NCBI GenBank assembly: GCA_016710965.1
Contig: JADJTW010000032.1
Coordinates: 62,001-126,000 of the forward strand
Length of the DNA: 64,000 nt
DNA from: Flavobacteriales bacterium
GTDB lineage: Bacteria; Bacteroidota; Bacteroidia; Flavobacteriales_F; PHOS-HE28
Direction of reading: 5' to 3'
Each line of letters opens with the position of its first letter. Within the stretch, counting starts at the first letter, position 1. The notes below the pieces were generated by a model. That model saw only the letters and a list, made by a program, of their open reading frames with translations. It made no database searches and was not told the origin of the DNA. Shown piece after piece: positions 20,573 through 28,669 of the stretch. The translations under genes were made by a program, and so were the position numbers.

Positions 20573-21013
20573 TCACACTGTCACGTCCTTCAATCCATCG
20601 AGAAGGCTGGCGAGCAGCTTGTTGGCATCGGTCGTCAGCGGCAGTTCCACCTGCACGTGGCGCGCATCGCTGAACTGTTGACCGTTGCGGAAGCCCTTGC
20701 TGATATTGAGGAACAAGGAGCGCGGGTATTGCCCGGTGAAATGGATCTGCACCAACGAGCCGCCCGCCATGCGCAGCACGTAGCGCGGGTAATGGCTGTT
20801 GGCCACCTTCCAGGCGAGGTCCTCCTCCAGCACATGGCCCTGCTCGCGCAGGTCCTGCGCCCAGTTGTCCATTACGTAAAGCAATGTGTCCTCCACGAAG
20901 ATCTCGGGGTCGCGCGGCAGTTGCAGTTGGGAGCGGTCCACCGGTGCCAGCAGGCGGCTGCGCGTGTGGCGTAGGGCAGTGGTCAGGTCGTCGATCTGTG
21001 CGGTGAAGGTCAT
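20573..21013 (-). CDS. Conserved hypothetical protein
   Basis: 146 residues, no signal peptide or membrane segment. It reads as a compact alpha/beta protein with VDRSQLQLPRDPEIFVEDTLLYVMDNWAQDL followed by a strand-rich part (RYVLRMAGGSLVQIHFTGQYPRSLFLNISKGF). No catalytic motif is seen and I do not recognise the family. It lies upstream of sixA in the same direction with a 29-base gap. The ATG at 21013 is followed by MTFTAQIDDL, and a GCTACTTTGC string upstream (about 21040) may be part of its promoter. Confidence 0.65.
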   Translation of the reverse strand: MTFTAQIDDLTTALRHTRSRLLAPVDRSQLQLPRDPEIFVEDTLLYVMDNWAQDLREQGHVLEEDLAWKVANSHYPRYVLRMAGGSLVQIHFTGQYPRSLFLNISKGFRNGQQFSDARHVQVELPLTTDANKLLASLLDGLKDVTV

Positions 21014-21414
21014 TGGCTACTTCGTTGATACCGGGTAGCAAAGTAGCGGGGTGGGGAATGGAAGCACGTTGTTGGCGGGGCGGGTTATGCACGATCGATC
21101 CAACGATCGGTTTTAGTGCCTCGCACCCTCGCCTCATTGCAACTCCAATTGCTTCCCGCTTCGCGTTCCGCTCCTGCAATACGAGACTCCGATCCAACAT
21201 AACCTGTCCCGCCTTAGCGGGATGGCCCTGGCTCAGCGGACGGAACATGATCAACTCGTCCACGCGGTTGAGGAACTCGGGGCGCCGGTTCCCGCTTTGC
21301 GGGATTCATCGCCTCGCGCTAGCTCATCGGTCGAATGCTTGTGCAAACACATGGCATCTCCATCTGGTCGAATGGGATTGAGCATCTTTGTCTTGCGCCG
21401 TTAACCATGCTCCC
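21014..21414. other. 401-base spacer with repeat structure
   Basis: No convincing gene. It contains the clpB-like fragment framed by palindromes described separately at 21207-21304, a third partial palindrome-like string (TTCCCGCTTCGCG, about 21153-21165), and a possible -7 element CATCTTTG at 21383-21390 that would serve the T9SS gene starting at 21415. A minus-strand reading frame through it has no recognisable protein apart from the clpB-derived part. Confidence 0.6.
21207..21304 (-). repeat. 59-bp clpB-derived fragment flanked by two palindromes
   Basis: Bases 21227-21285 match 24582-24640 inside clpB at 56 of 59 positions in the same orientation. Read on the minus strand the fragment encodes 19 residues, RPEFLNRVDELIMFRPLSQ, identical to ClpB; the three base differences are synonymous (CTG/TTG Leu, CCT/CCC Pro, GAA/GAG Glu). 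On the left, TCCCGC-CTTA-GCGGGA (21207-21222) and on the right TCCCGC-TTT-GCGGGA (21290-21304) each stand 4 bases from the fragment. The fragment is too short to be a gene. Origin and function are unknown. Confidence 0.85.
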
Positions 21415-22017
21415 ATGCTCAAGCCAACGACCGCCCTTATTTTCCTCACCGGGCTGGCTGCTGCAGGCCAGGCCCAGACAGTGGCCTTGTTCACGGTGGA
21501 CCAGCCGCCGCAATTCCAAGTGGATGCCGGGGATGACCTGGTGTATGAGCCGGGTCTCACGCTGCAAATGGTGGCCACCGGTGGCACCAGCACCTATACA
21601 TACCTCTGGTCGCCTTCCCAGTTTCTCGACGATCCTACTGCCGCTGCGCCGCAGGTGCAAGGGTTGTTCAGCACAACGCTCTTCACCGTGCAGGTTACCG
21701 ATCCGGGCCTGGACTGCACCCTCACCGATGAAGTCTTGGTGGACTTCGCCACCGGCATGTTTGGCACAGGCGATGGGGTACTTGACGTTTTCCCCAACCC
21801 GACGGATGGTCCAGTACGGATCCATGCTACCGGAGCCATACTGCGCGTGCAACTCCGCGCGCCCAATGGAGCGCTGGTCACGGAACTATCCGGAATGGCA
21901 ATGCGCGACGTGGTCATGGATGTTTCCGCTCTTCCTGCTGGCGTCTATTTCATGACCGTATCGTTCACTGCCGGCCGCAGCCACACATATAAGCTATGCA
22001 CCACCTCCGCACACTGA
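21415..22017 (+). CDS. Small secreted protein with T9SS sorting domain
   Basis: 200 residues. ATG 21415 gives a signal peptide (MLKPTTALIFLTGLAAAGQAQ). The middle holds one Ig/PKD-like beta-sandwich (FQVDAGDDLVYEPGLTLQMVATGGTSTYTYLWSP), and the C-terminus is a type A sorting domain starting DVFPNPTDGPVRIHATG and ending HTYKLCTTSAH. The tail is unusual because it carries extra residues with a Cys after the expected final strand. With only one structural domain it looks like a minimal surface protein. It overlaps the next gene by 22 bases, so the two should be translated from one message. Confidence 0.8.
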   Translation: MLKPTTALIFLTGLAAAGQAQTVALFTVDQPPQFQVDAGDDLVYEPGLTLQMVATGGTSTYTYLWSPSQFLDDPTAAAPQVQGLFSTTLFTVQVTDPGLDCTLTDEVLVDFATGMFGTGDGVLDVFPNPTDGPVRIHATGAILRVQLRAPNGALVTELSGMAMRDVVMDVSALPAGVYFMTVSFTAGRSHTYKLCTTSAH

Positions 22018-24203
22018 TCGTTGCAGCCTGCATGGCCCTGCTCAGCAGCGCTTACGCGCAGAATGTTCCCTGCCCGGGCGAGGCGCTCATCTTCCAGTTG
22101 GAAGGGGAGTACTACGGCACCAAGACCTGGGAGCACTCCACCGATGGGGCCAATTGGTCGGCTATAAACGTGGTTGAGAACGAGCCCTTCGTGTTGCAGC
22201 CTGAGCAGAGCGGCTGGTACCGCGTGCGCTTCCACGATGAAGCCTGTAGCATCGACTACTTCAGCGAGGCGCAACGTTTCGTGGCGCATGCCATCAACCT
22301 GGGTGATGCACTTACGATCAGCATCGGCGGTGTGGTCAGGAATGAATGGGGCATGCCTGTTAATGATGCGACCGTGCGCGCGGGTTGTGGTGGAGGCGTG
22401 AGCACCACCACCGACCGTTTCGGGGTCTTCCTGTTGCACGGCGTCGTGGCCTACGAGGGCCTCGCGCATGTGTCCGTGGAGAAGGCCGGCTACTTCCCCG
22501 GCTCACGCTCCTTCGTGCCGGGTGCGAACGCCGATGCGACCATCAGCCATGCGCACATCACCTTGCTCTCGAAGGAACCCGCAGGCACGGTAACGAGCGC
22601 GAGCGGTGGGACCGTGCAGTTGCAAGGCGTCACCATCAGCTTCCCTCCGAATGCCTTCGTGCAGAACGGACAACCATTCAACGGCCCGGTGAGCGTGGCG
22701 CTCAACCACATCGATCCAACGAGCGATGACCTGCATGAGCAGATGCCCGGTATGCTCATGGGCGTGATGGATGAGCAGCCCCAGTTGCTCCACTCCTTTG
22801 GGATGGTGGGCGTGGAACTCACCGATGCTGTTGGCACGCAAGTGCAACTGGCGCAAGGCAGCACGGCAACCGTGCGTTTTCCGGTGATGGCCGCGCAGCA
22901 GGCCGATGCCCTGGGGACCATTGTGCTCTGGTGGTTCGATGAGGACCTGGGCTATTGGGTGGAAGAGGGCGAAGCGCAATTGGTCGGCAACGAGTACGTG
23001 GGCCAAGTGGCGCACTTCTCGTGGTGGAACTGCGACGTGCCCTCGAACTTCGTGCTGCTGAAAGGGATCGTGATCGACCAAGCGACCGGGATGCTTTTGA
23101 CCGGCGCTCAAGTGCTCTTGGTTTCCGCGAACATGGGGACCGGGGTCACCTACACGAATGATATGGGTGAGTTCTCTGGCCAGGTGCCAATCGGTCAGGT
23201 GCTTACACTACAGGTCTGGCTGCCCTGCGGCCCATTTGGTTCGTTCGTCCTCGTACATGAGGAGCCGGTCGGTCCTTTCGCCGCTGAGGCGGTGATGATG
23301 GTGATGGTCAGTGTACCCGACGTATCGTTCGTGACGGGAACTGTGCTCGATTGCTTCGGCGATCCGGTGGAAGAGGGTTATGTGTGGTGCAACGGCCAGG
23401 TCGTATTCTGCGCTCAAGGTTCCTATCAGCTTGTCACCTGCGCGGATAGCGTTCGAATTGTCGGTGTGGACCTGGTCGCATCCCGTTGGAGCACCGTCCA
23501 GATCGCGGCCGTTGAGCCCGATACCACCAATGTCCCGGATATCACCGCTTGTCTAGATCCGATAGGTTCGGCTGTTGACATCGAAGGCAACGTGTATCAA
23601 ACGGTATGGATCGGCAACCAGGAGTGGATGGCAGAGAACCTCAGAACTGGGAGTTACATGAACGGTGAGGCCATACCGAACGTGTCCGACGCTGTCGCAT
23701 GGACACAGCAGACCATAGGTGCCTGGGCACACGTAAGCAACAACAGTCAGTTGGAGAACGTGTACGGAAAACTGTACAACTGGTACGCGGTCACCGATTC
23801 ACGCAATGTGTGTCCCATCGGTTGGCATGTGCCTTCGGACTTGGAGTGGCTTGCTGCAGAGTTGACATTGGGAATGCTCCCGAGTGAAGCGTTCATCGCA
23901 GGATACCGGGGTGAAGCGCAGAACGTAGGTGGAAAGATGAAGAGTGCGACCGCACAAGAATGGATCGCCCCGAATGCAGGAGCCACGAATGAAAGTCAGT
24001 TCTCAGGCATGCCGGGTGGATACCGCCATGGTTTCGATCAAGCCTTCTTCTACAGTACAGGCAGCGTGGGAGCTTGGTGGAGTCGAACGCCAGCAAGCAG
24101 TAACCTCGCTCAGGCCCGGATGCTGGTCAATATCAACACTGGGGTCAGTCGGGTCAATCGCGTTCGGATCGACGGTCTTGCCGTGCGGTGCGTCAGAGAT
24201 TGA
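21996..24203 (+). CDS. Secreted protein with regulatory-like domains and a C-terminal FISUMP domain
   Basis: 735 residues. Signal peptide MHHLRTLIVAACMALLSSAYAQ. After an Ig-like segment come carboxypeptidase-regulatory-like domains (about 105-190 and 350-420, VRNEWGMPVNDATVRAG, IVIDQATGMLLTGAQVLL). The last 210 residues form a Fibrobacter succinogenes major paralogous (FISUMP, TIGR02145) domain: DIEGNVYQTVWIGNQEWMAENL, YGKLYNWYAV, CPIGWHVPSDLEW, GGKMKS, and a final GLAVRCVRD. FISUMP domains are found on surface or secreted proteins; their biochemical role is unclear and they often replace a T9SS tail in this phylum. Start overlaps the preceding T9SS gene by 22 bases, indicating translational coupling. 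Confidence 0.85.
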   Translation: MHHLRTLIVAACMALLSSAYAQNVPCPGEALIFQLEGEYYGTKTWEHSTDGANWSAINVVENEPFVLQPEQSGWYRVRFHDEACSIDYFSEAQRFVAHAINLGDALTISIGGVVRNEWGMPVNDATVRAGCGGGVSTTTDRFGVFLLHGVVAYEGLAHVSVEKAGYFPGSRSFVPGANADATISHAHITLLSKEPAGTVTSASGGTVQLQGVTISFPPNAFVQNGQPFNGPVSVALNHIDPTSDDLHEQMPGMLMGVMDEQPQLLHSFGMVGVELTDAVGTQVQLAQGSTATVRFPVMAAQQADALGTIVLWWFDEDLGYWVEEGEAQLVGNEYVGQVAHFSWWNCDVPSNFVLLKGIVIDQATGMLLTGAQVLLVSANMGTGVTYTNDMGEFSGQVPIGQVLTLQVWLPCGPFGSFVLVHEEPVGPFAAEAVMMVMVSVPDVSFVTGTVLDCFGDPVEEGYVWCNGQVVFCAQGSYQLVTCADSVRIVGVDLVASRWSTVQIAAVEPDTTNVPDITACLDPIGSAVDIEGNVYQTVWIGNQEWMAENLRTGSYMNGEAIPNVSDAVAWTQQTIGAWAHVSNNSQLENVYGKLYNWYAVTDSRNVCPIGWHVPSDLEWLAAELTLGMLPSEAFIAGYRGEAQNVGGKMKSATAQEWIAPNAGATNESQFSGMPGGYRHGFDQAFFYSTGSVGAWWSRTPASSNLAQARMLVNINTGVSRVNRVRIDGLAVRCVRD

Positions 24204-24258
24204 CCTGTTGCATTCTCTCCTCCTTGACAAGCGCTGAGTAACCCTCCGCGAAAAGGTG

Positions 24259-26901
24259 TTATACCTCCGCCTTGCTCTTCTTCACCTTCCCATTCTTCTC
24301 CTTCTCATCGATCGGCTTCCGTAGCACAATGCGCCCATCGAACACATCGATCACCTGCGGCTTGCCGGTCTCCAGCGTGCCCGCGATGATCTGCTTGCTC
24401 AACTCGTTCAGCAGTTCCTTCTGGATCATGCGTTTGATCGGGCGTGCGCCGAATTGCGGGTCGAAGCCGGTGCTTGAGATGTGTGCGATCAGCTCCTCGC
24501 TGGGGACGAGGTGGATGTCCTTCTCCTCCAGCTTCTGCATGAGCTGGTGCAGTTGCAGCTTCACGATCTCGCGCACGTCGGCCTGGCTCAGCGGACGGAA
24601 CATGATCAGCTCGTCCACGCGGTTGAGGAATTCAGGGCGCACGGTCTTGCGGAGGAGGTCCATCACTTCGGCGCGCGTCTTCTCGATCACCTCTTCGACA
24701 TTCTTGTCCTTCAGGTGCTCGAAGTTCTCCTGGATGATGTGCGAGCCAATGTTGCTCGTCATGATGATGATGGTGTTCTTGAAGTTGACCACCCGGCCCT
24801 TGTTATCGGTGAGACGGCCATCGTCCAGCACTTGCAGGAGGATGTTCCACACGTCGGGGTGGGCCTTCTCGATCTCGTCGAGCAGCACTACGCTGTACGG
24901 TTTGCGGCGCACGGCTTCGGTGAGTTGTCCGCCTTCATCGTAGCCCACATAGCCCGGAGGCGCACCTACGAGGCGGGAGACGCTGTGGCGCTCCTGGTAC
25001 TCGCTCATGTCGATGCGCGTCATGGCGTGCTCGTCGTTGAAGAGGATCTCGCTGAGCGCCTTCGCCAGTTCGGTCTTGCCGACGCCGGTGGTACCGAGGA
25101 AAATGAAGCTGCCGATGGGCCGCTTCTCATCGCCCATGCCCGCGCGGTTGCGACGCACGGCGTCGGCCACGGCGCGCACGGCTTCATCCTGACCGATTAC
25201 ACGCTTGTGCAACTCATCCTCCAATTTCAGGAGCTTGGTGCGCTCGGCTTCGAGCATGCGCGTGACGGGCACCCCGGTCCAGCGGCTCACCACGGCGGCG
25301 ATCTCCTCCACGTCTACTTCCTCCTTGATCATCTTGCTGTCGGCCTGCATCAAGAGCAATTCATCCTTGGCCGCGAGCAATTCCTTCTCGGTCTCTTGGA
25401 TGCGGCCATAGCGGATCTCGGCCACCTTGCCGAAGTCGCCTTCGCGCTCGTACTGTGCGGCCTGGTGCTTCAGGTCCTCGATCTGGTCCTTGGCGCTGTT
25501 GATGCGTTCCACCAGCGCGCGCTCGCTTTCCCAGCGGGCTTTGAAGCCGTCGCGCTGACCGCTCAGTTCGGCGATCTCCTTGTTCAGCTCGGCGAGCTTG
25601 GGTTCGTCGTTCTCGCGCTTGATGGCCTCGCGCTCGATCTCCAATTGCATCACGCGTCGGTCGATCTCGTCCAGCTCTTCGGGCTTGGAGTTGATCTCCA
25701 TGCGCAACTTGCTCGCGGCCTCGTCGATCAGGTCGATGGCCTTGTCCGGCAGGAAACGATCGGCGATGTAGCGCGTGCTCAGTTCCACGGCGGCGATGAT
25801 CGCGGCGTCCTTGATCAGCACCTTGTGGTGGCTCTCGTACTTCTCTTTCAATCCACGCAGAATACTGATCGCATCCTCGCGTGAAGGCTCATCCACCATC
25901 ACTTTCTGGAATCGACGCTCCAAGGCCTTGTCCTTCTCGAAGTACTTCTGGTACTCGTTGAGCGTGGTGGCGCCGATGCTGCGCAACTCACCGCGCGCGA
26001 GTGCGGGCTTCAGGATGTTGGCGGCGTCCATGGCGCCTTCGCCACCGCCTGCGCCAACGAGCGTGTGGATCTCGTCGATGAAGAGGATGATGCTGCCCTC
26101 GGCGGCGATCACTTCCTTCACCACGGCCTTCAGGCGCTCCTCGAATTCACCCTTGTACTTCGCTCCGGCGATCAGCGCGGAGATGTCCAAGCTGTACACC
26201 TGCTTCCCCTTGAGGTCCTCGGGGATGTCGCCGCTGACGATGCGTTGCGCGATGCCCTCGGCGATGGCGGTCTTACCTACGCCGGGCTCACCGATGAGGA
26301 TGGGGTTGTTCTTGGTGCGACGGCTGAGGATCTGCAGCACGCGGCGGATCTCCTCGTCGCGGCCGATCACAGGATCGAGCTTGTTGTCCTTGGCGAGCTG
26401 GTTGAGGTTCTTCGCGTACTTGTTCAGCGCGTTGTAGGTCTCCTCCTGGCTCTGGCTGGTGACAGTGCTACCCTTGCGCAGGTCCTTGATGGCGGCGATC
26501 AGGTCCTTCTTGGTGACGCCGTTATCCTTCAACAATTGCGAAACGGTATCGCCGCTGTCGAGGATGCCGATCAACATGTGCTCCACGCTGGCGAATTCAT
26601 CGCCGAACTCTTTCAACGCGGCCAGCGCTTTGGTGAGCGCATCGCTGCTGTAGCGAGAGAGGCTGATCTGCCCGCCGCTCACTTTGGGATAGCTCTGAAC
26701 GATGCGGTCAAGCGCCTGCGTCATCGCAGGTGCATTAACGTTGAGCTTCTTCAACAGGAAGGGCGTCACGTCAGGGTCCACTTCCAGGATGCCTTTGAGC
26801 AGGTGGCCGTTCTCGAGCATCTGCTGGCCGTATCCGGTGGCGATGGTTTGCGCCTGTTGGATAGCCTGCTGGGAGCGGATGGTGAATTTGTTGAGGTCCA
26901 T
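24259..26901 (-). CDS. clpB: ClpB disaggregase
   Basis: 880-residue Hsp100 ATPase that, with DnaK, pulls polypeptides out of aggregates. Double Clp N-terminal repeat (1-150), AAA-1 Walker A GEPGVGKT (204-211), the coiled-coil M domain (about 400-530, rich in Glu/Lys/Arg with ELNKEIAELSGQRDGFKARWE), AAA-2 Walker A GTTGVGKT (about 610) and the C-terminal FLNRVDELIMFRPLSQ sensor region. ATG 26901 (MDLNKFTIRS) is the family start; a frame extension to 26940 adds unrelated residues. A TACCTTCA element lies 41 bases upstream. Part of its coding sequence (24582-24640) is duplicated near 21.2 kb. Ends converge with the FISUMP gene. Confidence 0.97.
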   Translation of the reverse strand: MDLNKFTIRSQQAIQQAQTIATGYGQQMLENGHLLKGILEVDPDVTPFLLKKLNVNAPAMTQALDRIVQSYPKVSGGQISLSRYSSDALTKALAALKEFGDEFASVEHMLIGILDSGDTVSQLLKDNGVTKKDLIAAIKDLRKGSTVTSQSQEETYNALNKYAKNLNQLAKDNKLDPVIGRDEEIRRVLQILSRRTKNNPILIGEPGVGKTAIAEGIAQRIVSGDIPEDLKGKQVYSLDISALIAGAKYKGEFEERLKAVVKEVIAAEGSIILFIDEIHTLVGAGGGEGAMDAANILKPALARGELRSIGATTLNEYQKYFEKDKALERRFQKVMVDEPSREDAISILRGLKEKYESHHKVLIKDAAIIAAVELSTRYIADRFLPDKAIDLIDEAASKLRMEINSKPEELDEIDRRVMQLEIEREAIKRENDEPKLAELNKEIAELSGQRDGFKARWESERALVERINSAKDQIEDLKHQAAQYEREGDFGKVAEIRYGRIQETEKELLAAKDELLLMQADSKMIKEEVDVEEIAAVVSRWTGVPVTRMLEAERTKLLKLEDELHKRVIGQDEAVRAVADAVRRNRAGMGDEKRPIGSFIFLGTTGVGKTELAKALSEILFNDEHAMTRIDMSEYQERHSVSRLVGAPPGYVGYDEGGQLTEAVRRKPYSVVLLDEIEKAHPDVWNILLQVLDDGRLTDNKGRVVNFKNTIIIMTSNIGSHIIQENFEHLKDKNVEEVIEKTRAEVMDLLRKTVRPEFLNRVDELIMFRPLSQADVREIVKLQLHQLMQKLEEKDIHLVPSEELIAHISSTGFDPQFGARPIKRMIQKELLNELSKQIIAGTLETGKPQVIDVFDGRIVLRKPIDEKEKNGKVKKSKAEV

Positions 26902-26942
26902 AGTAGGTTGGATTCGGCGCGCGGTCGTCAAGCATCGCACCG

Positions 26943-26950
26943 TGAAGGTA
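26943..26950 (-). promoter_or_regulatory. -7-like element TACCTTCA for clpB
   Basis: Two bases from TAnnTTTG on the minus strand, 41 bases before the clpB ATG. No separate heat-shock operator (CIRCE-type inverted repeat) is visible. Confidence 0.35.
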
Positions 26951-27089
26951 GAACGGAAGATGTGGCAGGCTGCGAGCCGGAGAGCACGCCAGAAAGTCGA
27001 ACGGCGTTTGTTCCGACGGCAGTATTGGCCTGCCCGAAATCCTTGGCATTGGTCATTCCAGGATCATGGAAGGTCCGAAGGAGCCGGGC

Positions 27090-27097
27090 TATTTTCG
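27090..27097 (+). promoter_or_regulatory. -7 element TATTTTCG for the ECF sigma gene
   Basis: TATTTTCG fits TAnnTTTG except one base and ends 6 bases before the proposed TTG start, implying an almost leaderless message. It is a housekeeping-type element, distinct from the motif found before fecR. Confidence 0.55.
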
Positions 27098-27103
27098 CCG
27101 CGA

Positions 27104-27658
27104 TTGGAATTCGCACGCATCGCCGCTGGTGACCGCGCCGCCTTCGAGGCGCTCTTCCGCATGCACTACCGTGCATTGTGCGCCTTCGCCGCCACGTACG
27201 TGAAGGATGCCGACAAGGGCGAAGACATCGTGCAGGACCTTTTCTTCAGGCTCTGGCTCGACCGGGAGAAGCTAACGATCAGTACCTCGCTCAAGGCCTA
27301 CCTCTTCGCTGCCGTGCGCAACCGCTGCCTCAACGCCGTGAAATCAGGAGGGCGCATCCACGCGCTGAATGAGATGGTGCATGATCGGCCGGACGTGCTG
27401 GAACGGGGGGAGGAGGAGCACACCGAGCGCATCGCCCGTGTCCAGGCCGCCATCGAATTGCTTCCCGAAGAACGTAGAAAGGTCTTCAAGCTGAGCCGTT
27501 ATGAGGGATTGAAATACCACGAGATCGCCCAGCGGCTCGGTATCTCGGCGAAGACCGTGGAGAATCAGATGGGCAAGGCGCTGAAGACGCTACGCGAAGA
27601 GCTCGCGGACCTGGTGCCGTTGCTGCCTTGGTTGTTCTGGTTGTCTGATCGCGGATAG
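27104..27658 (+). CDS. ECF-type RNA polymerase sigma factor (FecI-like)
   Basis: 184 residues. Region 2 is seen in YRALCAFAATYVKDADKGEDIVQDLFFRLW and region 4 helix-turn-helix in YEGLKYHEIAQRLGISAKTVENQMGKALKTLREEL; length and layout fit Bacteroidota FecI-like ECF factors. There is no usable ATG upstream of region 2: the TTG at 27104 gives (M)EFARIAAGDRAAFEALF, which is the family's normal N-terminus, whereas the first ATG (27162) would cut off half of region 2. It is followed by an anti-sigma factor of the FecR class, the usual pair. Its TAG stop (27656-27658) is the first part of the bipartite promoter motif that precedes fecR. Confidence 0.92.
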   Translation: MEFARIAAGDRAAFEALFRMHYRALCAFAATYVKDADKGEDIVQDLFFRLWLDREKLTISTSLKAYLFAAVRNRCLNAVKSGGRIHALNEMVHDRPDVLERGEEEHTERIARVQAAIELLPEERRKVFKLSRYEGLKYHEIAQRLGISAKTVENQMGKALKTLREELADLVPLLPWLFWLSDRG

Positions 27659-27681
27659 GGGTATGGAGCACCACGGTTGTC
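27656..27681 (+). promoter_or_regulatory. Putative ECF-sigma promoter before fecR
   Basis: TAGGGGTAT, 11 bases, then GTTGTC, ending 16 bases before the GTG start of fecR. The same two blocks with exactly the same spacing recur at 30640-30665 before the TonB receptor gene. A -35/-10-type pair with a GTC-containing -10 block is typical of ECF sigma promoters. Assignment to the adjacent sigma factor is inference. Confidence 0.7.
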
Positions 27682-27697
27682 ATAGAAGAACACGCGC

Positions 27698-28669
27698 GTG
27701 AAGGAATCGACCCCGATAGCCGACGAACTGCTGGCGAAGTACATCGCAGGCGAGGCCGATGTTGCCGAGCGCGCGGAAGTCGGATCGTGGGCCATGAGCG
27801 CAGCAGCGAACGCGGACGAGCTCGACCGCATGCGTTCGCTGTGGGACCTGAGCAACGGCGATGGAGCAGCGGAAGTCGATGTTGATTCCGCGTGGGACCG
27901 ATTGAGCGCAAGCATTGCGAAGGCGGAGGGAGGCGGGCGGGTCATCGTCCTGCCCACGTGGAGGCCGCAACGCTGGACGGCAGCAGCAGCAGCTGTCGTC
28001 GCGTTGCTCCTTGTGGCACGATGGTGGTCGGCATCCGATGGTACGAGCTACGCGGCTGCTGGCACCTACCAGCGCATCACGCTTTCCGACAGCAGCGCGA
28101 TCGTGCTATCGCCGGGTTCCAGCTTGAGCTCGCGCATGGGCAGGAAACGCCTCGTGGGACTTGCAGGCGAGGCCTACTTCGAAGTAGCGAAAGATGCTGC
28201 GCGTCCGTTCGTCGTCGATGCGGGCGAGGTGGAAGTAACGGCCCTGGGAACGGCTTTCACGGTGAGCGCTTTCGATACCGCCGCCGCGGTGATCGTGAGG
28301 GTTCGCGAAGGGCGCGTGCAAGTGGTAGCCGCGAAGGACACCGTCATCTTGTTGGCCGGCCAGCACGCTGTATTCGACAGGGAGCGGCACTTCCTGCAGC
28401 GCGAGCCCGCGCCGTCCGTGGAGGTTTGGGGCGAGCGCATCCTCCATTTCAAGGATGCACCCCTGCCGCGGGTGGTGGAGCAACTGCAGCGCCTGTTCGA
28501 TGTAGGCATTGAACTGGAGAACGCTGCCATCGCCAACTGCCGCCTCACCGCCACCTTCGAGGACGAGCCCATTGACCGCATCCTTACGGTCATTGCCGAG
28601 ACCTATGGCCTCGCGCTAACGCGCACCGCCGATGGCAACTATGAACTCGATGGCGCGGGTTGCCCATAG
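27698..28669 (+). CDS. FecR-family anti-sigma factor
   Basis: 323 residues, GTG start at 27698 (no ATG fits the family N-terminus LLAKYIAGEAD). Cytoplasmic sigma-binding part (1-85, SAWDRL), one transmembrane helix (about 92-110, WTAAAAAVVALLLVARWW), a periplasmic FecR domain (about 125-220, GEAYFEVAKDAARPFVVDAGEVEVTALGTAFTV) and a DUF4974-like C-terminal STN-contact domain (about 245-320, FKDAPLPRVVEQLQRLFDVGIEL). It should hold the ECF factor until a signal arrives through an outer-membrane STN domain. The STN-bearing partner is the next gene, whose start lies 38 bases inside this one. Confidence 0.93.
   Translation: MKESTPIADELLAKYIAGEADVAERAEVGSWAMSAAANADELDRMRSLWDLSNGDGAAEVDVDSAWDRLSASIAKAEGGGRVIVLPTWRPQRWTAAAAAVVALLLVARWWSASDGTSYAAAGTYQRITLSDSSAIVLSPGSSLSSRMGRKRLVGLAGEAYFEVAKDAARPFVVDAGEVEVTALGTAFTVSAFDTAAAVIVRVREGRVQVVAAKDTVILLAGQHAVFDRERHFLQREPAPSVEVWGERILHFKDAPLPRVVEQLQRLFDVGIELENAAIANCRLTATFEDEPIDRILTVIAETYGLALTRTADGNYELDGAGCP

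Noticed and set aside
21085..21093. TTATGCACG as a DnaA box
   Set aside because: One mismatch to TTATNCACA and no cluster of further boxes nearby, so an origin is not supported.
21014..21263. Minus-strand frame starting MDELIMFRPLSQGHPAKAGQ as a possible gene
   Set aside because: Only the first residues match ClpB; the rest has no recognisable protein and no start signal, so I treat it as a fragment and not a gene.
24481..25884. A 467-residue plus-strand frame inside clpB
   Set aside because: Antisense to clpB, which is complete and certain.
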